From Anaspis maculata (Eukaryota > Arthropoda > Insecta > Coleoptera > Scraptiidae), in contig OX421962.1 in NCBI GenBank assembly GCA_949128115.1, forward strand, positions 44,291,745 to 44,355,744: a DNA stretch of 64,000 nucleotides. The letters are read 5' to 3'. Within the stretch, counting starts at the first letter, position 1; every line of letters begins with the position of its first letter. The position numbers and the translations under genes are program-made. The notes under the pieces were generated by a model. That model was given only the letters and a program-made list of their open reading frames with translations. It made no database searches and was not told where the DNA came from. Of the stretch, positions 45,591 through 57,002 are shown piece after piece.

Positions 45591-46299
45591 CGGTCCAATT
45601 TTTATTTTACAATCTACATAGTGTAGGCATAGCTGTTGTGTTATAATGGCACCTAACTATTCCTTTCAAGCAAAAAAAACTTGGATGTGCATTTCACGGT
45701 TAAAATATTTCATGATTGATCAATTATTGAACAATATCCAGCCGAAACTTTCAGAAACGCTCGTGAAATTTGAAAAGCTTATGCTCGGTTTCACAGAAAC
45801 GTTTGATCCGTATACGACGTGAAGCCAGAGTACACCTAGTCCGGTCCATAATACTGAACAAAGCAAAACCTCTGAATTGCGGAAAAATAAGTAAAGGGCT
45901 GGAATTTTGTATACACATTGCTTCAATATAGTGATAAAATAATGTTTCCTATAATTATTTGTAATGCATATAATAAATAGTTATAATGTATACAAAAGTC
46001 AGTATGTATATGAGTAAAGTAACTATTCAGTTAAATTCCAACACTGGAACTCATCCTTGGCCGCGCGAGGCCTAAAATTCAATTTATCAGAATTCCTGCC
46101 ATTCAGCGTGGGAAAGCACGTGTCAAAATTTATAAAAATACTGCCATGACACGCCGTCCTTATACGGGAATAACTAATATTGATTTTACGAATATGGTAG
46201 CAATGTACAGCTACCTGGCTTTTCATATTGACAAACATTATAATTGTGAAAGTGTAATTTTACTAAGCCCCTTTCGTATGTGTTTCGACATTCCAGCAG
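45591..46299. other. No gene recognised
   Basis: AT-rich. Small frames (45720-45926, 46023-46331) without motifs. Confidence 0.5.
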
Positions 46300-46494
46300 C
46301 CAGTGCCCGTTCAGGCGGATGCCTTACCTGAACTTATACACGACAGATACATAAAACCAAATTTTAATCAAACTGTCAGGACACATTTATCAGCATTAGA
46401 AAAACAAATTAAGAATGCATCACGCCAGCACTTTGAAGAATGCACTCTAAATTTCCTTGTGCTAGTCTTGTTCCGAGACAAACTGAAAAAATGA
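46300..46494 (+). CDS. Possible terminal coding exon, unknown protein
   Basis: CATTCCAGCAG (acceptor-like) is followed by an open frame reading PVPVQADALPELIHDRYIKP, then KQIKNASRQHFEECTLNF, and ending in TGA at 46492-46494. AATAAA occurs about 100 bases downstream, at about 46597. Composition is protein-like. It could be a last exon of a plus-strand gene or a remnant. No family recognised. Confidence 0.25.
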   Translation, partial: PVPVQADALPELIHDRYIKPNFNQTVRTHLSALEKQIKNASRQHFEECTLNFLVLVLFRDKLKK

Positions 46495-46870
46495 TGGATA
46501 TCGTGATGACATTTTTCTGCGAAAGTTGGCGACCACCCATATAAAATAACCTTTTATTATAACTGCCCGAGCTTTCATAAATGGAAATGTGCCGCAATAA
46601 ATCTCCGAGAGGCGGCATAATCTGTTATAATCGGATTAGAGGTTCTACACCTGAAATTTTTGTGTGTCCACAAAAATGCAATCTGCAGTAATAATATTAT
46701 ACATTTTGCCATAAATCCTGCGTACCGGTTTGCGCGTTCATAGATAAAAAGTTGACTTATTAAATGCAATAATTATAGTGAACGATAATCAATTCCTAAT
46801 TGGTAAATTGTACACCAGTTTTTAAGGCTTGAAATCATTCCGACGACAGCAACACTGATATATTGCCTTA

Positions 46871-47056
46871 GTGGATTCAAGATCAATCTACTTAAATGAT
46901 GAAAAAGCGACACTATTTATAAACAATATTTCCATCAATATGGAAAAGGCAACAAAAAATCACATTCCGATGGGCATCTGTTGCAGTTCCATTGAGCAAA
47001 ACCTTTTTTTATTCATGAATGAAAACTCGGATACATTGAAATTCGTCGCCTTGTGA
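46871..47056 (+). CDS. Coding-like island, unknown protein
   Basis: GCCTTAG (acceptor-like) then an open frame reading DSRSIYLNDEKATLFINNIS and HIPMGICCSSIEQNLFLF, with TGA at 47054-47056. A GTAAGA donor-like site lies at about 47089. It is AT-rich, so chance cannot be excluded. Confidence 0.2.
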   Translation: MDSRSIYLNDEKATLFINNISINMEKATKNHIPMGICCSSIEQNLFLFMNENSDTLKFVAL

Positions 47057-47142
47057 AAAACGAGTTAAAAAACTGAAGACAGAACCGGTAAGAGTCGCCG
47101 CTTCCAATAACGATAAAGTAAGTTGTCGGCGTTATTTTTCAG

Positions 47143-47286
47143 CAGGACATAAATTTCAGGAACATACCACCTGAAAACTGTATAAGCCTTCGAGATTTAT
47201 CTCAAGCAATTAGCAACGATTTAACGCCAAAGTTCATGCCAAAAAATCTTTGTGGCTTTCGATTTGAATTTAGGCTATACCTGGTG
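47143..47286 (+). CDS. Possible internal exon of 48 codons
   Basis: TTATTTTTCAG (acceptor) and GTAAG (donor, from 47287) bracket exactly 144 bases with one frame open throughout. The translation includes NIPPENCISLRDLSQAISND and KNLCGFRFEFRLYLV. Length divisible by three and matching splice sites on both sides make it the best exon-like interval here. The family is unknown. Confidence 0.3.
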
Positions 47287-48835
47287 GTAAGCTGAATTTT
47301 ATGGTGGTCAATAAATATTCTAGTAGTCTTGATTTACGCACGTACTCCACGAAGAACACCTACTTGTAGATGTACTTACTTTTGGATTACATTTATTGGC
47401 GGATCAAACCTACGTTCTTAAAACATGCTGCATGGTTTTATCACAGTGAGATTCTATTTTTTTGAAGCATTTGAAGCAGCTAAGTGAAATGACAATAAAT
47501 TCTGATATTGTTCAGGTATACAATGTTTACGTCCAAGTCACTTCGCTCACAATAACACGCCAAGGTCTGATTTGAATAATTAATTATTGTTGGTATATAT
47601 TTATAATTTTTATGTGACAGTTCTTGGCGCCATTTTTCTGCTTCTGCTTTCGCCTCAGGGGTAAAACTCACTCGAATACTCTTTGATCATGAGTCTTTTT
47701 AAATCTGTTTGTATAATTCCAACACTGCCATCAACTTGTAGGTGGTAGAATACCTGAGCTATCACCTACTCTTCGTATAATATTATAATACAATATTATG
47801 GTACCTATGGTATGACGTGGTCATTATAACATATTTTCAATCAGTTATGTTAGTTGTCAATATCTTTTTTATAAATAGGATCAGAGGTAAAATAATGGAA
47901 AAAAATTATTACCTTGAACCTACAGGTATCTAATCTCTATTCTTTGTCCCTAACCCTCAGCCATTATTTTTGAATTGTTAATAATACTGCAAACATGCAC
48001 TGCTGAAAAATACCGGCAGTACGTACGAAGCGGAAATTTTTATTATTGGTTTTTGTTTTTCATGTTTTCGGAATTTTTTCTGTAATAATTCGAAATTGCA
48101 TTTTTGTATCGCCATTGTCTGCAACAGTTACAACAATTTTGATGGGGCACTTTTCGAGGTGTTCCTCTACCGAGGCACGAAATACCACCTATTCCTCCGA
48201 GATCTGTTTATGTAGAAGTTTGACGACAACATTTAACGTCGAGCTGACATTCAAAGCCATCAGGATGGCCGGCCCGGCCGCCGCCGGGTGGAGAGTAATG
48301 ACATCCCCATGCTGTTTTTGCCGGGAGAAATTTCGTTAAAATTTGTATCACAGGTCCATGTTTGTATCCCGTTTAAGATTATTGTGAGGAATTTTTTGGC
48401 AAAACTGAATTTACTAGTGGGACACAGACCCCAAGTACTTACTATTTTTCGATTAATAAAAAATTGTGAAAACACCCTATTTAATGTTCCTACTTCATCC
48501 CCAAAGGCAGGGCGACAACTCTTTAAAAGCTTTCGAATGGGAATAAGGGTCGAGTGATAAATTATTTTGAATACCTTTCATTATCTTTATTTTATTGATA
48601 AAAGAAATGAAATCCAACCACCCGTTTTCAAGACCCCCTGAAGAAGTATGACCACCCTTGAAAAAAATCAAATGAGAATAATAATAAGTGTCGAGCTCCA
48701 AATTATTTTGAAGACCTTCAACTCTCTTCATTTGAGTGTAAATAAAAATAACTGATGGAAGAGTTTTCGAGTTAAATTTTTTTTTCTTGAAAACAGGTGG
48801 TTCGGTTTCATTTCTTTTTACACCAAAATAAAAAG
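47287..48835. other. No gene recognised
   Basis: AT-rich sequence. Frames at 48046-48339, 48260-48557 and 48495-48731 overlap on both strands and show no motif. A GC-rich patch (GGCCGGCCCGGCCGCCGCCG) lies at about 48268-48287. Confidence 0.5.
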
Positions 48836-48915
48836 AGTTGGAAGACCTTCAAAATGATGAAGTGTTACTTCGAACCCTAGTCCGATTCAAAATATTTGGA
48901 AGGGTGGTCACCCTG
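48836..48915 (+). repeat. End of a dispersed TA-type repeat
   Basis: GGAAGACCTTCAAAATGATG ... GGGTGGTCACCCTG resembles 59646-59718 (GGACCTTTGAAATAATGTG ... GGTGGTAACCCTG), so both are right ends of one family. Confidence 0.5.
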
Positions 48916-50934
48916 CTTTCGGGTATGAAGCATCAGGAACATTGAACTCACGCCAATCATCATGCCAATCATCATGCCTCCCTCGAATATAAAATCGACC
49001 TTTTCAGGGATTTCTTAACAGACATTTTTCGCTTGAGACTTGAAGAATCGGAAGTAGCAAGCTCGCAGATGAACACCGCCCTGTACACTGTAAACAGGGG
49101 TTAATCAGGTTTCAAGTATTATTCTTTTGTTCATGACTAGCGGCGTATCCACCATTCATTTTATGACCGTGTAGGAGGCTGCTCGTTGGTCGTCTATAAG
49201 GTTACTCAAAATACAGTTTCTCTGGAGGTTTGAAGGCGGGGCTGCAAAATGTTCCACTGCTGGGCTAAAGTTGACTTTGTATCTAGGATTTCAGCTTTCT
49301 TGGACGGTAAAAAGTCAGTTAGAATGACGTTTTAACTTTTAAATTTCACAAATATGTATAATAAGGTTTCAGTAAAATGACTAAAGTCAAAACAATGCCC
49401 CCCCTAGTTTCACAAACTTCTGATTATACAGTATAGTATAGGTAGTGTAGTAACCTATACTAGTAAGTCGTAGCTATGGTTAGTAGTAACGTACGTATGG
49501 TACGTTAGTAGTAACTATGGTCAGTCGTATAGTTTGCAGACTAGATACGTAATAATAAGTGGGTACACCTACGTGATTACTAGTTTCCAGAAAGAAAGTC
49601 GAAATTGGAACAAAATACTTGGTAAAAACTGCCACACCAAAATCAAAATTGCAGAAATGACTGATAATGCGAGAAAAATGAAAATTTACAAAAATCACTA
49701 GTCTGATGCTCGGCTCCTCCATAGGTGGTACGGTACCTCCACTGTCAGTGTGTATTTAGAACTTGATTCTCTAGGTTCAGTTCAGAGATCAAGACGAAGA
49801 GGTGAACTCTATGCTTGCTACGCAAAAGCTTCCGGAATGCACCCACCCTGTAGCTATTTTCCCGTGAAAATCCAATAACCGTCTATTTTTAGCCATTGAT
49901 GCGTTCCTATAGTTCAGAACCTATTTGTTTTGGAGGAAGCATAAACATTCAACACACAAAAAAATTTGCTCGGCAATATCAAACACCGATGCGGATGGTT
50001 TATGAACATTCCACCGGTAAGTTATTTTCGGTAGGAAGTCGCTAATTATACACATTAACGCAACGTCCTAAAATAATGAACCCCCGTGATATCTAAAGGT
50101 AAATTCCTCACGTGTAGGTTACCTTTAAATAGATGATTTAGCATTGTTTTTGACCGAAAATAGTGGTGAGCGCGTGAAAATAATATTATAACCACCGGAT
50201 TTTCCGTGACGGATATACGCACACCTGTAAGTTATACCTGAGCTCTTGGGACGTGCACCGTCCATAGGCTAAGCAGGAGGCAGGTACTTGAATTTTTGCG
50301 TGCTCTTACCATCAACATTAAGTAATTATTTTAATAAGCGCGGCTCGAATACTTGGATAATTGATTTCATGTTAAGATATGTTAATTAATTTACATAAAT
50401 ACCTGGGATATTTTTTCTTCGATCATGTTTTATGGGCAACGTTATGTCGTCATTAAACCCAGTGGCGCTGCATTTTTGATAATCAGAGATCTATCATGAC
50501 GTCGTCCTTAACCTTCCAGTAGCCGCGTAAAGTTCTGAGACATAGGGGAAACCCGTCTATGACGACATGGTGCCTATGATGACAGACTTCTGATATTCAC
50601 TGTGCATTTGAATTTAACCGCCAAACAACTTGTTTGATAGGCGCCATTATCACCAGATGTTGACATACAGACTTGTGTGATATACAGAACCATCGAACGA
50701 TTCAAGAAAAAAAAATTGATTTTGTTAGGCTTTGATTTACGTAGATAAAGGTAGATAAATTTTACGCCATGTAAAGTTTCAATCACATTCTCAATAACTT
50801 AATGATCTGAATCCAATTATCTCTTTTCACATATGAAGTGGTCAACAAAATGAGTGTCATCATAATCAGTATTTTCATCAGTTTTTGAAACCAGGCAGCT
50901 TTGAATTCCTTCAATGCTTTATGTAAAGTTGAGG
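48916..50934. other. No gene recognised
   Basis: AT-rich, with an imperfect local repeat at about 49465-49520 (GGTTAGTAGTAACGTAC and GTACGTTAGTAGTAAC). Frames at 49480-49722 and 50574-50786 have no motif. Confidence 0.5.
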
Positions 50935-51390
50935 GTTGTTTTCAAGGGTTGTTTTTATAAGCTTCAGAACTGATAGCTCGAGAACAAAAAAAAACTTAGA
51001 GGTGAAATTTCTGTCCCATCTTCAGTCGCATACAGTGCTGCATCTTTAAACGTCGGTTAATGAACTGTTTTTCAAAAGGACGAAACGAAAACTCCATTTC
51101 TAGGTTCTTTTGTTCTCGAGTTATCAGTTTGGAACTGTGTGAAAACGATCCTTAAAAACTACCCCTCAACGTTGAAGAATGCACCGTTTGCCTCTAGGTC
51201 TTTTTGTTCTCGAGCTATCAATTTCTGAGCTTATGGAAACGATCCTTAACGACAACCCTTCATAAATGCGAAATGTACATGATGTGTGATAATGAAGACG
51301 AAAGAATTTCGTTCCTATAGGTATTTTTGTTCTCAAGTTATTGTATAAATATTTCTAAAGTTCATGGAAAAACCCTTGAGAACCTTCACC
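50935..51390. repeat. Imperfect tandem/inverted repeat of about 170 bp
   Basis: TTTTGTTCTCGAGTTATCA-type strings recur near 51110, 51210 and 51325, and inverted near 50975. Each is accompanied by GAAAACGATCCTTAA-like sequence. Period about 100-170 bases, degenerate. Confidence 0.55.
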
Positions 51391-51527
51391 TTGGACCTTA
51401 ATCTTGGCAAAATGGTAAATTTGTTATGACACGACACGATGCCATTCGAGTATCATGGTAATGGGGGACTTGCCTAATTTTTAGCGCATTTTCCATCTTG
51501 ATGAAAATCGCTATTGCAACCGCTTTG

Positions 51528-51552
51528 TCCGTCCGTCCGTCCGTCCGTCCGT
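51528..51552 (+). repeat. (TCCG)n microsatellite
   Basis: GTCCGTCCGTCCGTCCGTCC within GCAACCGCTTTG...TTCCTCGAACTCC. Directly upstream of the satellite array. Confidence 0.9.
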
Positions 51553-51589
51553 TCCTCGAACTCCTCCCAAACTAGACGACCTAGCTTTC

Positions 51590-53870
51590 TAATTTTTTCG
51601 CTGTTACATAGCTGCCACTCCCAAAGGAGGGCTAGGCTATATTGGATGTCTATATTGCGCCGCCAACATAGAGAAAACCGCCCCCGATAAACTTGAAATA
51701 ACATAATATAATATTGCACTTTCTACCAGACCTGATGCTCTGGTGTTCTCATTTTTTGTATAATACATAGTTGCCACTTATAAACGTAAGCCAAGAAACA
51801 TTTCGTCTCCAATATGCGCCGCCGACATGAAAAAAACTGCTAAAAACCGCCCCCAATCACTTTTAAATAAAAAACATAAACCCGAAGACATAGCGATCTG
51901 ATTCTTTCGGTAAATAAATAGCTGACTAAAAATGGGAAAGGATAGGCTACCTTTGGTTAGTCGCCGCCCCCAGATTCCGCCCCCAAACGATAAAAAGTGC
52001 AATAAAATGAAGAAACATAAACCCGAAGATATAGCGATCTGATTCTTTCGGTATATAAATAGCTGACTAAAAATGGGAAAGGATAGGCTACTTTTGGTTG
52101 GTCGCCGCCCCCAGATTCCGCCCCCAAACGATAAAAAGTGCAATAAAATGAGAAACACAAACCCGAAGACATAGCGATCTGATTCTTCAGGTATATAAAT
52201 AGCTGACTGAAAATATGAAAGGATAGGCTACATTTGGTTGGTCGCCGCCCCCAGATTCCGCCCCCAAACGATAAAAAGTGCAATAAAATGAAAAACATAA
52301 ACCCGAAGACATAGCGATCTGATTCTTTCGGTATATAAATAGCTGACTAAAAATGGGAGAGGATAGGCTACTTTTGGTTGGTCACCGCCTCCAGATTCCG
52401 CCCCCAAACGATAAAAAGTGCAATAAAATGAAAAACATAGACCCGAAGACATAGCGATCTGATTCTTTCGGTATATAAATAGCTGACTAAAAATGAGAAA
52501 GGATAGGCTACTTTTGGTTAGTCGCCGCCCCCAGATTCCGCCCCCCAAACGATAAAAAGTGCAACTTTTACTAATGTTACTGATTGAGATGTTCCCTTGA
52601 ACATTTAGGAACTGCCAACTCAAATTGTGCAACATTTGCTCAGCCGAACGCTGCCGCTCCCACACGCCGCCCCCAAAGTAAGAGATAAATGAAAAACATG
52701 AACCCAAAGACAGAGTGATCCAAGTTTTCCGCTATATGGATAGCTGACTGAAAATGGAGAAGGATAGGCTACTTTTGATATGGCGCCGCCTCCAGCTTTC
52801 GCCTCCAAAAGAAAAAAAGTGCAACATTCGACAATTTTCACTGATTTAGCTGATACTGTTACCTCGAACATTCAGAAACTCTTGACTCAAACTGTGCAAG
52901 AATTTCTTTGCCAAACTCTGCCGCTCCCACACGCCGCCCCCAAAGTGAGAGATGAATGTAAAACATGAACCTGAAGACATAGCGATCTAATTATTCCACT
53001 ATATTGATAGCTGACTGGAATTGGAAAAATATAGGCCACTTTTAATTGGCCGCCGCCTCCAGCTGCCGCCTCCAAACAAACACAGAATGCAACTGTCACA
53101 ATTTTCACTGATTGTCATATTTCCCTTACATTAAGAAACTCCCAACTCAAACTGTGCAACAGTTGCTTTGCCGAATGCTGCCGTCCCCACACGCTGCCCT
53201 CAAAGTGAGAGATGAATGAAAAACATAAACCCGAAGACATAACGATCTAATTCTTTCGCTATATGGATAGCTAACTAAAAATGGGAAAGAATAGGCTACC
53301 TTTGACATGGCGCCGCCTCCAACTTCCACCCCCAAATGAAAAAAAGTGCAATTTTCAATAATTTCCACTGAATAACATTTTAATGTTACCTCAAACATTC
53401 AGAAACTCCCAACTCAAACTGTGGAAATTTTTTTTTGCCAAACTCTGCCGCTCCCACACGCCGCCCCCAAAGTGAGAGATAAATGTAAAACATAACCCTG
53501 AAGAGATAGCGATTAAATTGTTCCGCTATATAGATAGCTGACTAAAAATGGGAAGAGATAGGCCACTTTTGATTAGTCGCCGCCTCCAGCTCCCGCCCCC
53601 AAACAAAAAATGCAACTTTTACAATTATCATTGATTGTCATATTTCCTTAAACATTTAGAAACTCTCAACTCAAACTGTGCAACAGTTACTTTGCAGAAT
53701 GCTGCCACCCCCACACGCTGCCCTCAAAGTAAGAGATAAATGGAAAACATGAACCCGAAGACATAGCGATCTAATTCTTTCGCTATATGGATAGCCGACT
53801 AAAAATGGGAAAGAATAGACTACTGTTGATTAGTCGCCGCTCCCAGCTCCCGCCCTCAAACAAAAAAATA
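51590..53870. repeat. Complex satellite, period shifting from about 140-150 to about 260 bp
   Basis: An anchor CCCGAAGACATAGCGATCT (with variants) occurs at about 51881, 52022, 52162, 52302 and 52442 (spacing 140-141). It then recurs at about 52702, 52970, 53230, 53497 and 53754 (spacing about 256-268). Two more diverged units lie at 51590-51850. Each unit has a GC box (CGCCGCCCCCAGATTCCGCC) followed by an AT-rich part. The longer units gain a segment with AACTCAAACTGTGCAA and TGCCGCTCCCACACGCCGCC. Minus-strand frames up to 159 residues are translations of the repeat. Since 140 is not a multiple of 3, they are not genes. Confidence 0.9.
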
Positions 53871-54243
53871 TATTGATGAGTAAAAGAATTTTCATTCAAA
53901 TCTATTTCATTGGCAAGTACCCCATTCTGATAACACAATATCACAATGAGTTTCGAGTGAAAAAAGTGGGCAAGGAATGGTGTTTCTCCTTCAACCAAAT
54001 TTCTTTACGTTCACAATATGCCTCTTTGAGAAAATGCGCTACTGAGACTCACGCACGTGAAGGCATACTCACTTGTTTTATAATTATAATATTCATGTTT
54101 TTAAGAGAACTTCATATTTGCTCTGACGCGGAATGAAATATTTTTGAGACACCCGACTACACGAGAAGTGAATTATTACATAAGTACCGGCTAAATGACA
54201 GTGAATAATGTCCTTATCAATTACTGTGTTCATTGCGGGTATA
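53871..54243. other. No gene recognised
   Basis: AT-rich spacer after the satellite. The frame 53873-54136 is unsupported. Confidence 0.5.
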
Positions 54244-54884
54244 GTATGTTCACTTGTACCGTGATTCTAGTCGGCTGTGAGATTTTGTTTTCAAGTTTCC
54301 AAATCTGAAATGTAGAAAATACCCAAAACTTTTCGGTTGGCTACTCTGGCTTCATTTAGCGTTCGTCGTTCGGACCACTTTTGGAACACATTTTTTACGC
54401 ATTTTCTCTGCAGATAGACGGACAATTTTTTCCATTTTATTGGAAAATGTAGTAATTTTTTGACCTGTTCTTAATTTTCGCCAATGAACAAATAAATCAA
54501 AGCAGCTTTGACATTTGACAGGTGTCAAAAATATTTCTAACCTTTCGAAGTTGGTTCAGTTTAAGCTTCAGTTACGCCTTCGTTCAAAAAAGGGGTTCCA
54601 TGAAATCCGCCGGCCGCCGTCAAGATTACTTGAATTGAAGGCGGCTCCGTAGGGTTCTGGTGTCTAAATGAAGGGTAATACAGCTCTGCGCCCCTCTAGT
54701 TGCATTTCCACGTATGACAAGGTCAGTTTTACAAGATTTTAATATTAATTTTATGGGCAGTATAACTTCACCTTCACCCTGAGAGAGAAGTCAGTTTCAC
54801 ACCAGGTAAAAAGGCGGGCAAGCCTACATTGCCAAAGTAGAAAATTTGCCCAGCCAACTAGAGTCACAGTACAAGTGAACCTAC
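54244..54884. mobile_element. TA-flanked MITE, 641-bp relative of the flanking-repeat MITE
   Basis: Ends GTATGTTCACTTGTACCGTG and the mirror CACAGTACAAGTGAACCTAC lie between TA dinucleotides (54242-54243, 54885-54886). The first about 60 bases match 36753 onward (GGCTGTGAGATTTTGTTT). The interior differs and is shorter. No transposase. Confidence 0.8.
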
Positions 54885-55489
54885 TACACAAGCATTTATA
54901 ACTGATCGAAGGTTTGTGTGGGATTATTCAAGAAGTCTTTAAATAAGTCTTTATGCGGTTAAATAAGTTGTATACCACTTGTGCCAAGAATAATGATAGG
55001 GCGGCCAGCACGAGTTATCTCTGATCTTCTCTGCCAAGATCGTTCTGCAAGAAACTAAACTCGGATAAATCTTATCTTTGAATCACGTTCCAATGCCCCT
55101 TGCTGCAGTTGAATTTTATTTGTTCGCGGTATATTAACTAAGAGAAACAAAACATAAAACGGACACAATATTGAAAGCATTTATGGATCTTACCGATTTT
55201 AAGAGGGTTTGTATTTTTGTCAAAGCACAAAAAAGAAACCTACCAGTACCTACATAATAATTCACCATTTCTGAATATACATTTTCTTTGGAAAAAAATG
55301 ACATACGGAGAACAGAACTGCCCAAACTCTATATCATCTGACTAACTTTTAGTTCCACCAAGCTCAACTCTTTGGAATTTTACCATCGCGATAAATTTTA
55401 ACTCGCGCCCCTATTGAGTCAGAGAACGAAATATAAAATGTTGATAAATAATCCATATTAAAAAATTGAAAAAAAAAACAAAGTATTAC
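54885..55489. other. No gene recognised
   Basis: AT-rich spacer. The minus-strand frame 55134-55325 has no motif. Confidence 0.5.
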
Positions 55490-55588
55490 CTTTGAGATTT
55501 CATGTTTTTTGCCTTGAGCAGCTTCGCGACTTCGCGATGAATCCGGCATGTAATGAGCTCTCACGGCTCCTCCGCCAATTGTTGGGAC
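55490..55588 (-). pseudogene. Coding-like exon with the GGGAV core, interrupted by a MITE
   Basis: The minus-strand frame reads TIGGGAVRAHYMPDSSRS, then AAQGKKHEISK. It ends at AAAG followed by GTAATA, a plausible splice donor (55484-55489). Upstream it runs into the MITE at 55589-55722, beyond which GACTCCGACTCGGGG (about 55740-55755) matches the GACTCCGATTCTGG that precedes the same core at 17.4 kb. It therefore looks like another member of the 17.4-kb module family, broken by an insertion. Function unknown. Confidence 0.3.
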
Positions 55589-55722
55589 AAGCTAGGTCCG
55601 CACGGGCAATATATCGCTGAAATTTGGCGATATACACTGACATAACGACAATGATAACAATTGCATTTCAGTGGTATATCGCTGAATTTCTGCGCCTATG
55701 CCGCCCTTGCGGACCGAGCTTA
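55589..55722. repeat. Hairpin MITE, about 134 bp
   Basis: Ends AAGCTAGGTCCGCACGGGC and, mirrored, AAGCTCGGTCCGCAAGGGC. The inner arms also pair (TATATCGCTGAAATT with the TATATCGCTGAATTT region). Followed by a C-rich tract at 55724-55739. Confidence 0.7.
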
Positions 55723-55820
55723 ACCCCCCCCCTCCCCCCGAGTCGGAGTCTTTATATTGTTTGAATTTGATTTGGTCTTGTTTGCTGATAATAATTTTAT
55801 CATGTATCTACAAGGAATCC

Positions 55821-56106
55821 TTTTTTTATTCGTTTATTTAACGTCGGCCTATTTCCGCAACGAGACCTAACACCGACACAGGGTAGGGATTTTTAACGAT
55901 CACCAAAATCGTATGGGGTCGGCACCATCGTTTGTATTTTACGTGCTATGCGATACACGGCGCGTGTTTCATTTAGCAAGCATTCCAACTAAACCAAGAA
56001 GCTTGTTTTCGAGGCGAAAATCCGTCCCCGGCGGAGATCGAACCCGCGACCTCGGCATGGAGTAGTATAGTCGAACGCGCTAACTACCACCACCACAAGC
56101 TCCTCA
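55821..56106 (-). mobile_element. Full-length tRNA-derived SINE, minus strand
   Basis: Read on the minus strand: head GAGGAGCTTGTGGTGGTGGT, A box TAGTTAGCGCG, B box GGTTCGATCTC, body GGTGCCGACCCCATACGATT, then GTGTCGGTGTTAGGTCTCG and an A-rich tail AATAAAAAAAGG. About 286 bp. This uninterrupted copy defines the family and shows where the copies at 2384 and 11993 are interrupted or truncated. Confidence 0.85.
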
Positions 56107-56280
56107 CAGGAAATTCTAAAAAATAAGAAAATCCACAAATATAGGTACGTATGTAGTTACACATATACAGGCAGCACACTCATTCAATAAACTTCCTATC
56201 TGAAAAGAGTGAAGCCAAAATCAACACTAATCTATAATTTTCCACAGGAATTCTTCTATATCTGTAGTGTGTTTCTTAAT

Positions 56281-56423
56281 AAATATCGAGGTTCTTCTGT
56301 CCACACTACTTTATAAAGGCGTTGTCTATTTTTTGACTAATATATTTCGAGCTAGCGCTCATCATCAGGGTTTTTATAACAACGCCTTTATAAAGTAGTC
56401 TAGACAGAAGAACCTCGATATTT
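56281..56423. repeat. Hairpin MITE, 143 bp
   Basis: AAATATCGAGGTTCTTCTGT with ACTACTTTATAAAGGCGTTGT is mirrored at the other end with few differences (arms about 48 bp). The loop holds TTTCGAGCTAGCGCTCATCATC, a motif with its own dyad (GAGCTAGCGCTC). Confidence 0.75.
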
Positions 56424-57002
56424 ACTGATCTATAAAATGATCTAAGAACTCGATGTCTCTGTTCTGTCGATTTTCACCTGGTTGAATTTCAGGATATGAG
56501 TCTAAATGACAGCGACATGGAATCCGCATTTCGCATTTCACAGCCCACTGATTCACTCTTTGATAAGTGACCAATAAGGGCACCCCAAAATCTTCAGTGG
56601 GGTGTACAATGTACATACTTCGTTCGCTTGGATTCTCAGCACTCGGATATAGGTCACGTATAGAAGATAATCCAAGAAAAACTGAGGAACGTGTGGTATC
56701 TTCGCCTCTAAAAATGTTTGCTAAGACGCGTTATGATTGTTCAATAGAGACCTGCTTTAGTAAAACTTGGTTCGAATAAAATCAGTTGAACGGTTCAATA
56801 AAAGCAATGTTTCCAGAAGCATATTTGAAGGCCTGTATCTCCGTTATTAGTATGTTTGCGAGGGTATATATTTATCAAGAAAAGTCCCTTTACTGTTCAA
56901 TTTTCTCCCTGTGAATTTTGTAATACTTATTCCGGGACACCTGTATAACATTTTCCGTACGCTTCGAACTGTCCATAAAACTAATCTGTGATACAGCCCT
57001 TA
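56424..57002. other. No gene recognised
   Basis: Frames at 56422-56779 overlap on both strands and lack motifs. ATTCCGGGACACCTGTATA at about 56930-56948 is an inverted copy of the repeat end seen near 3706. Confidence 0.5.

Noticed and set aside
51778..53398. Minus-strand ORFs of 83-159 residues with a repeated FILLHFLSFGGGIWGRR-like peptide, looking like a repeat protein family
   Set aside because: The repeat period (about 140 bases) is not a multiple of three, and the peptide shifts between frames. It is the satellite unit translated, with no start or splice context.
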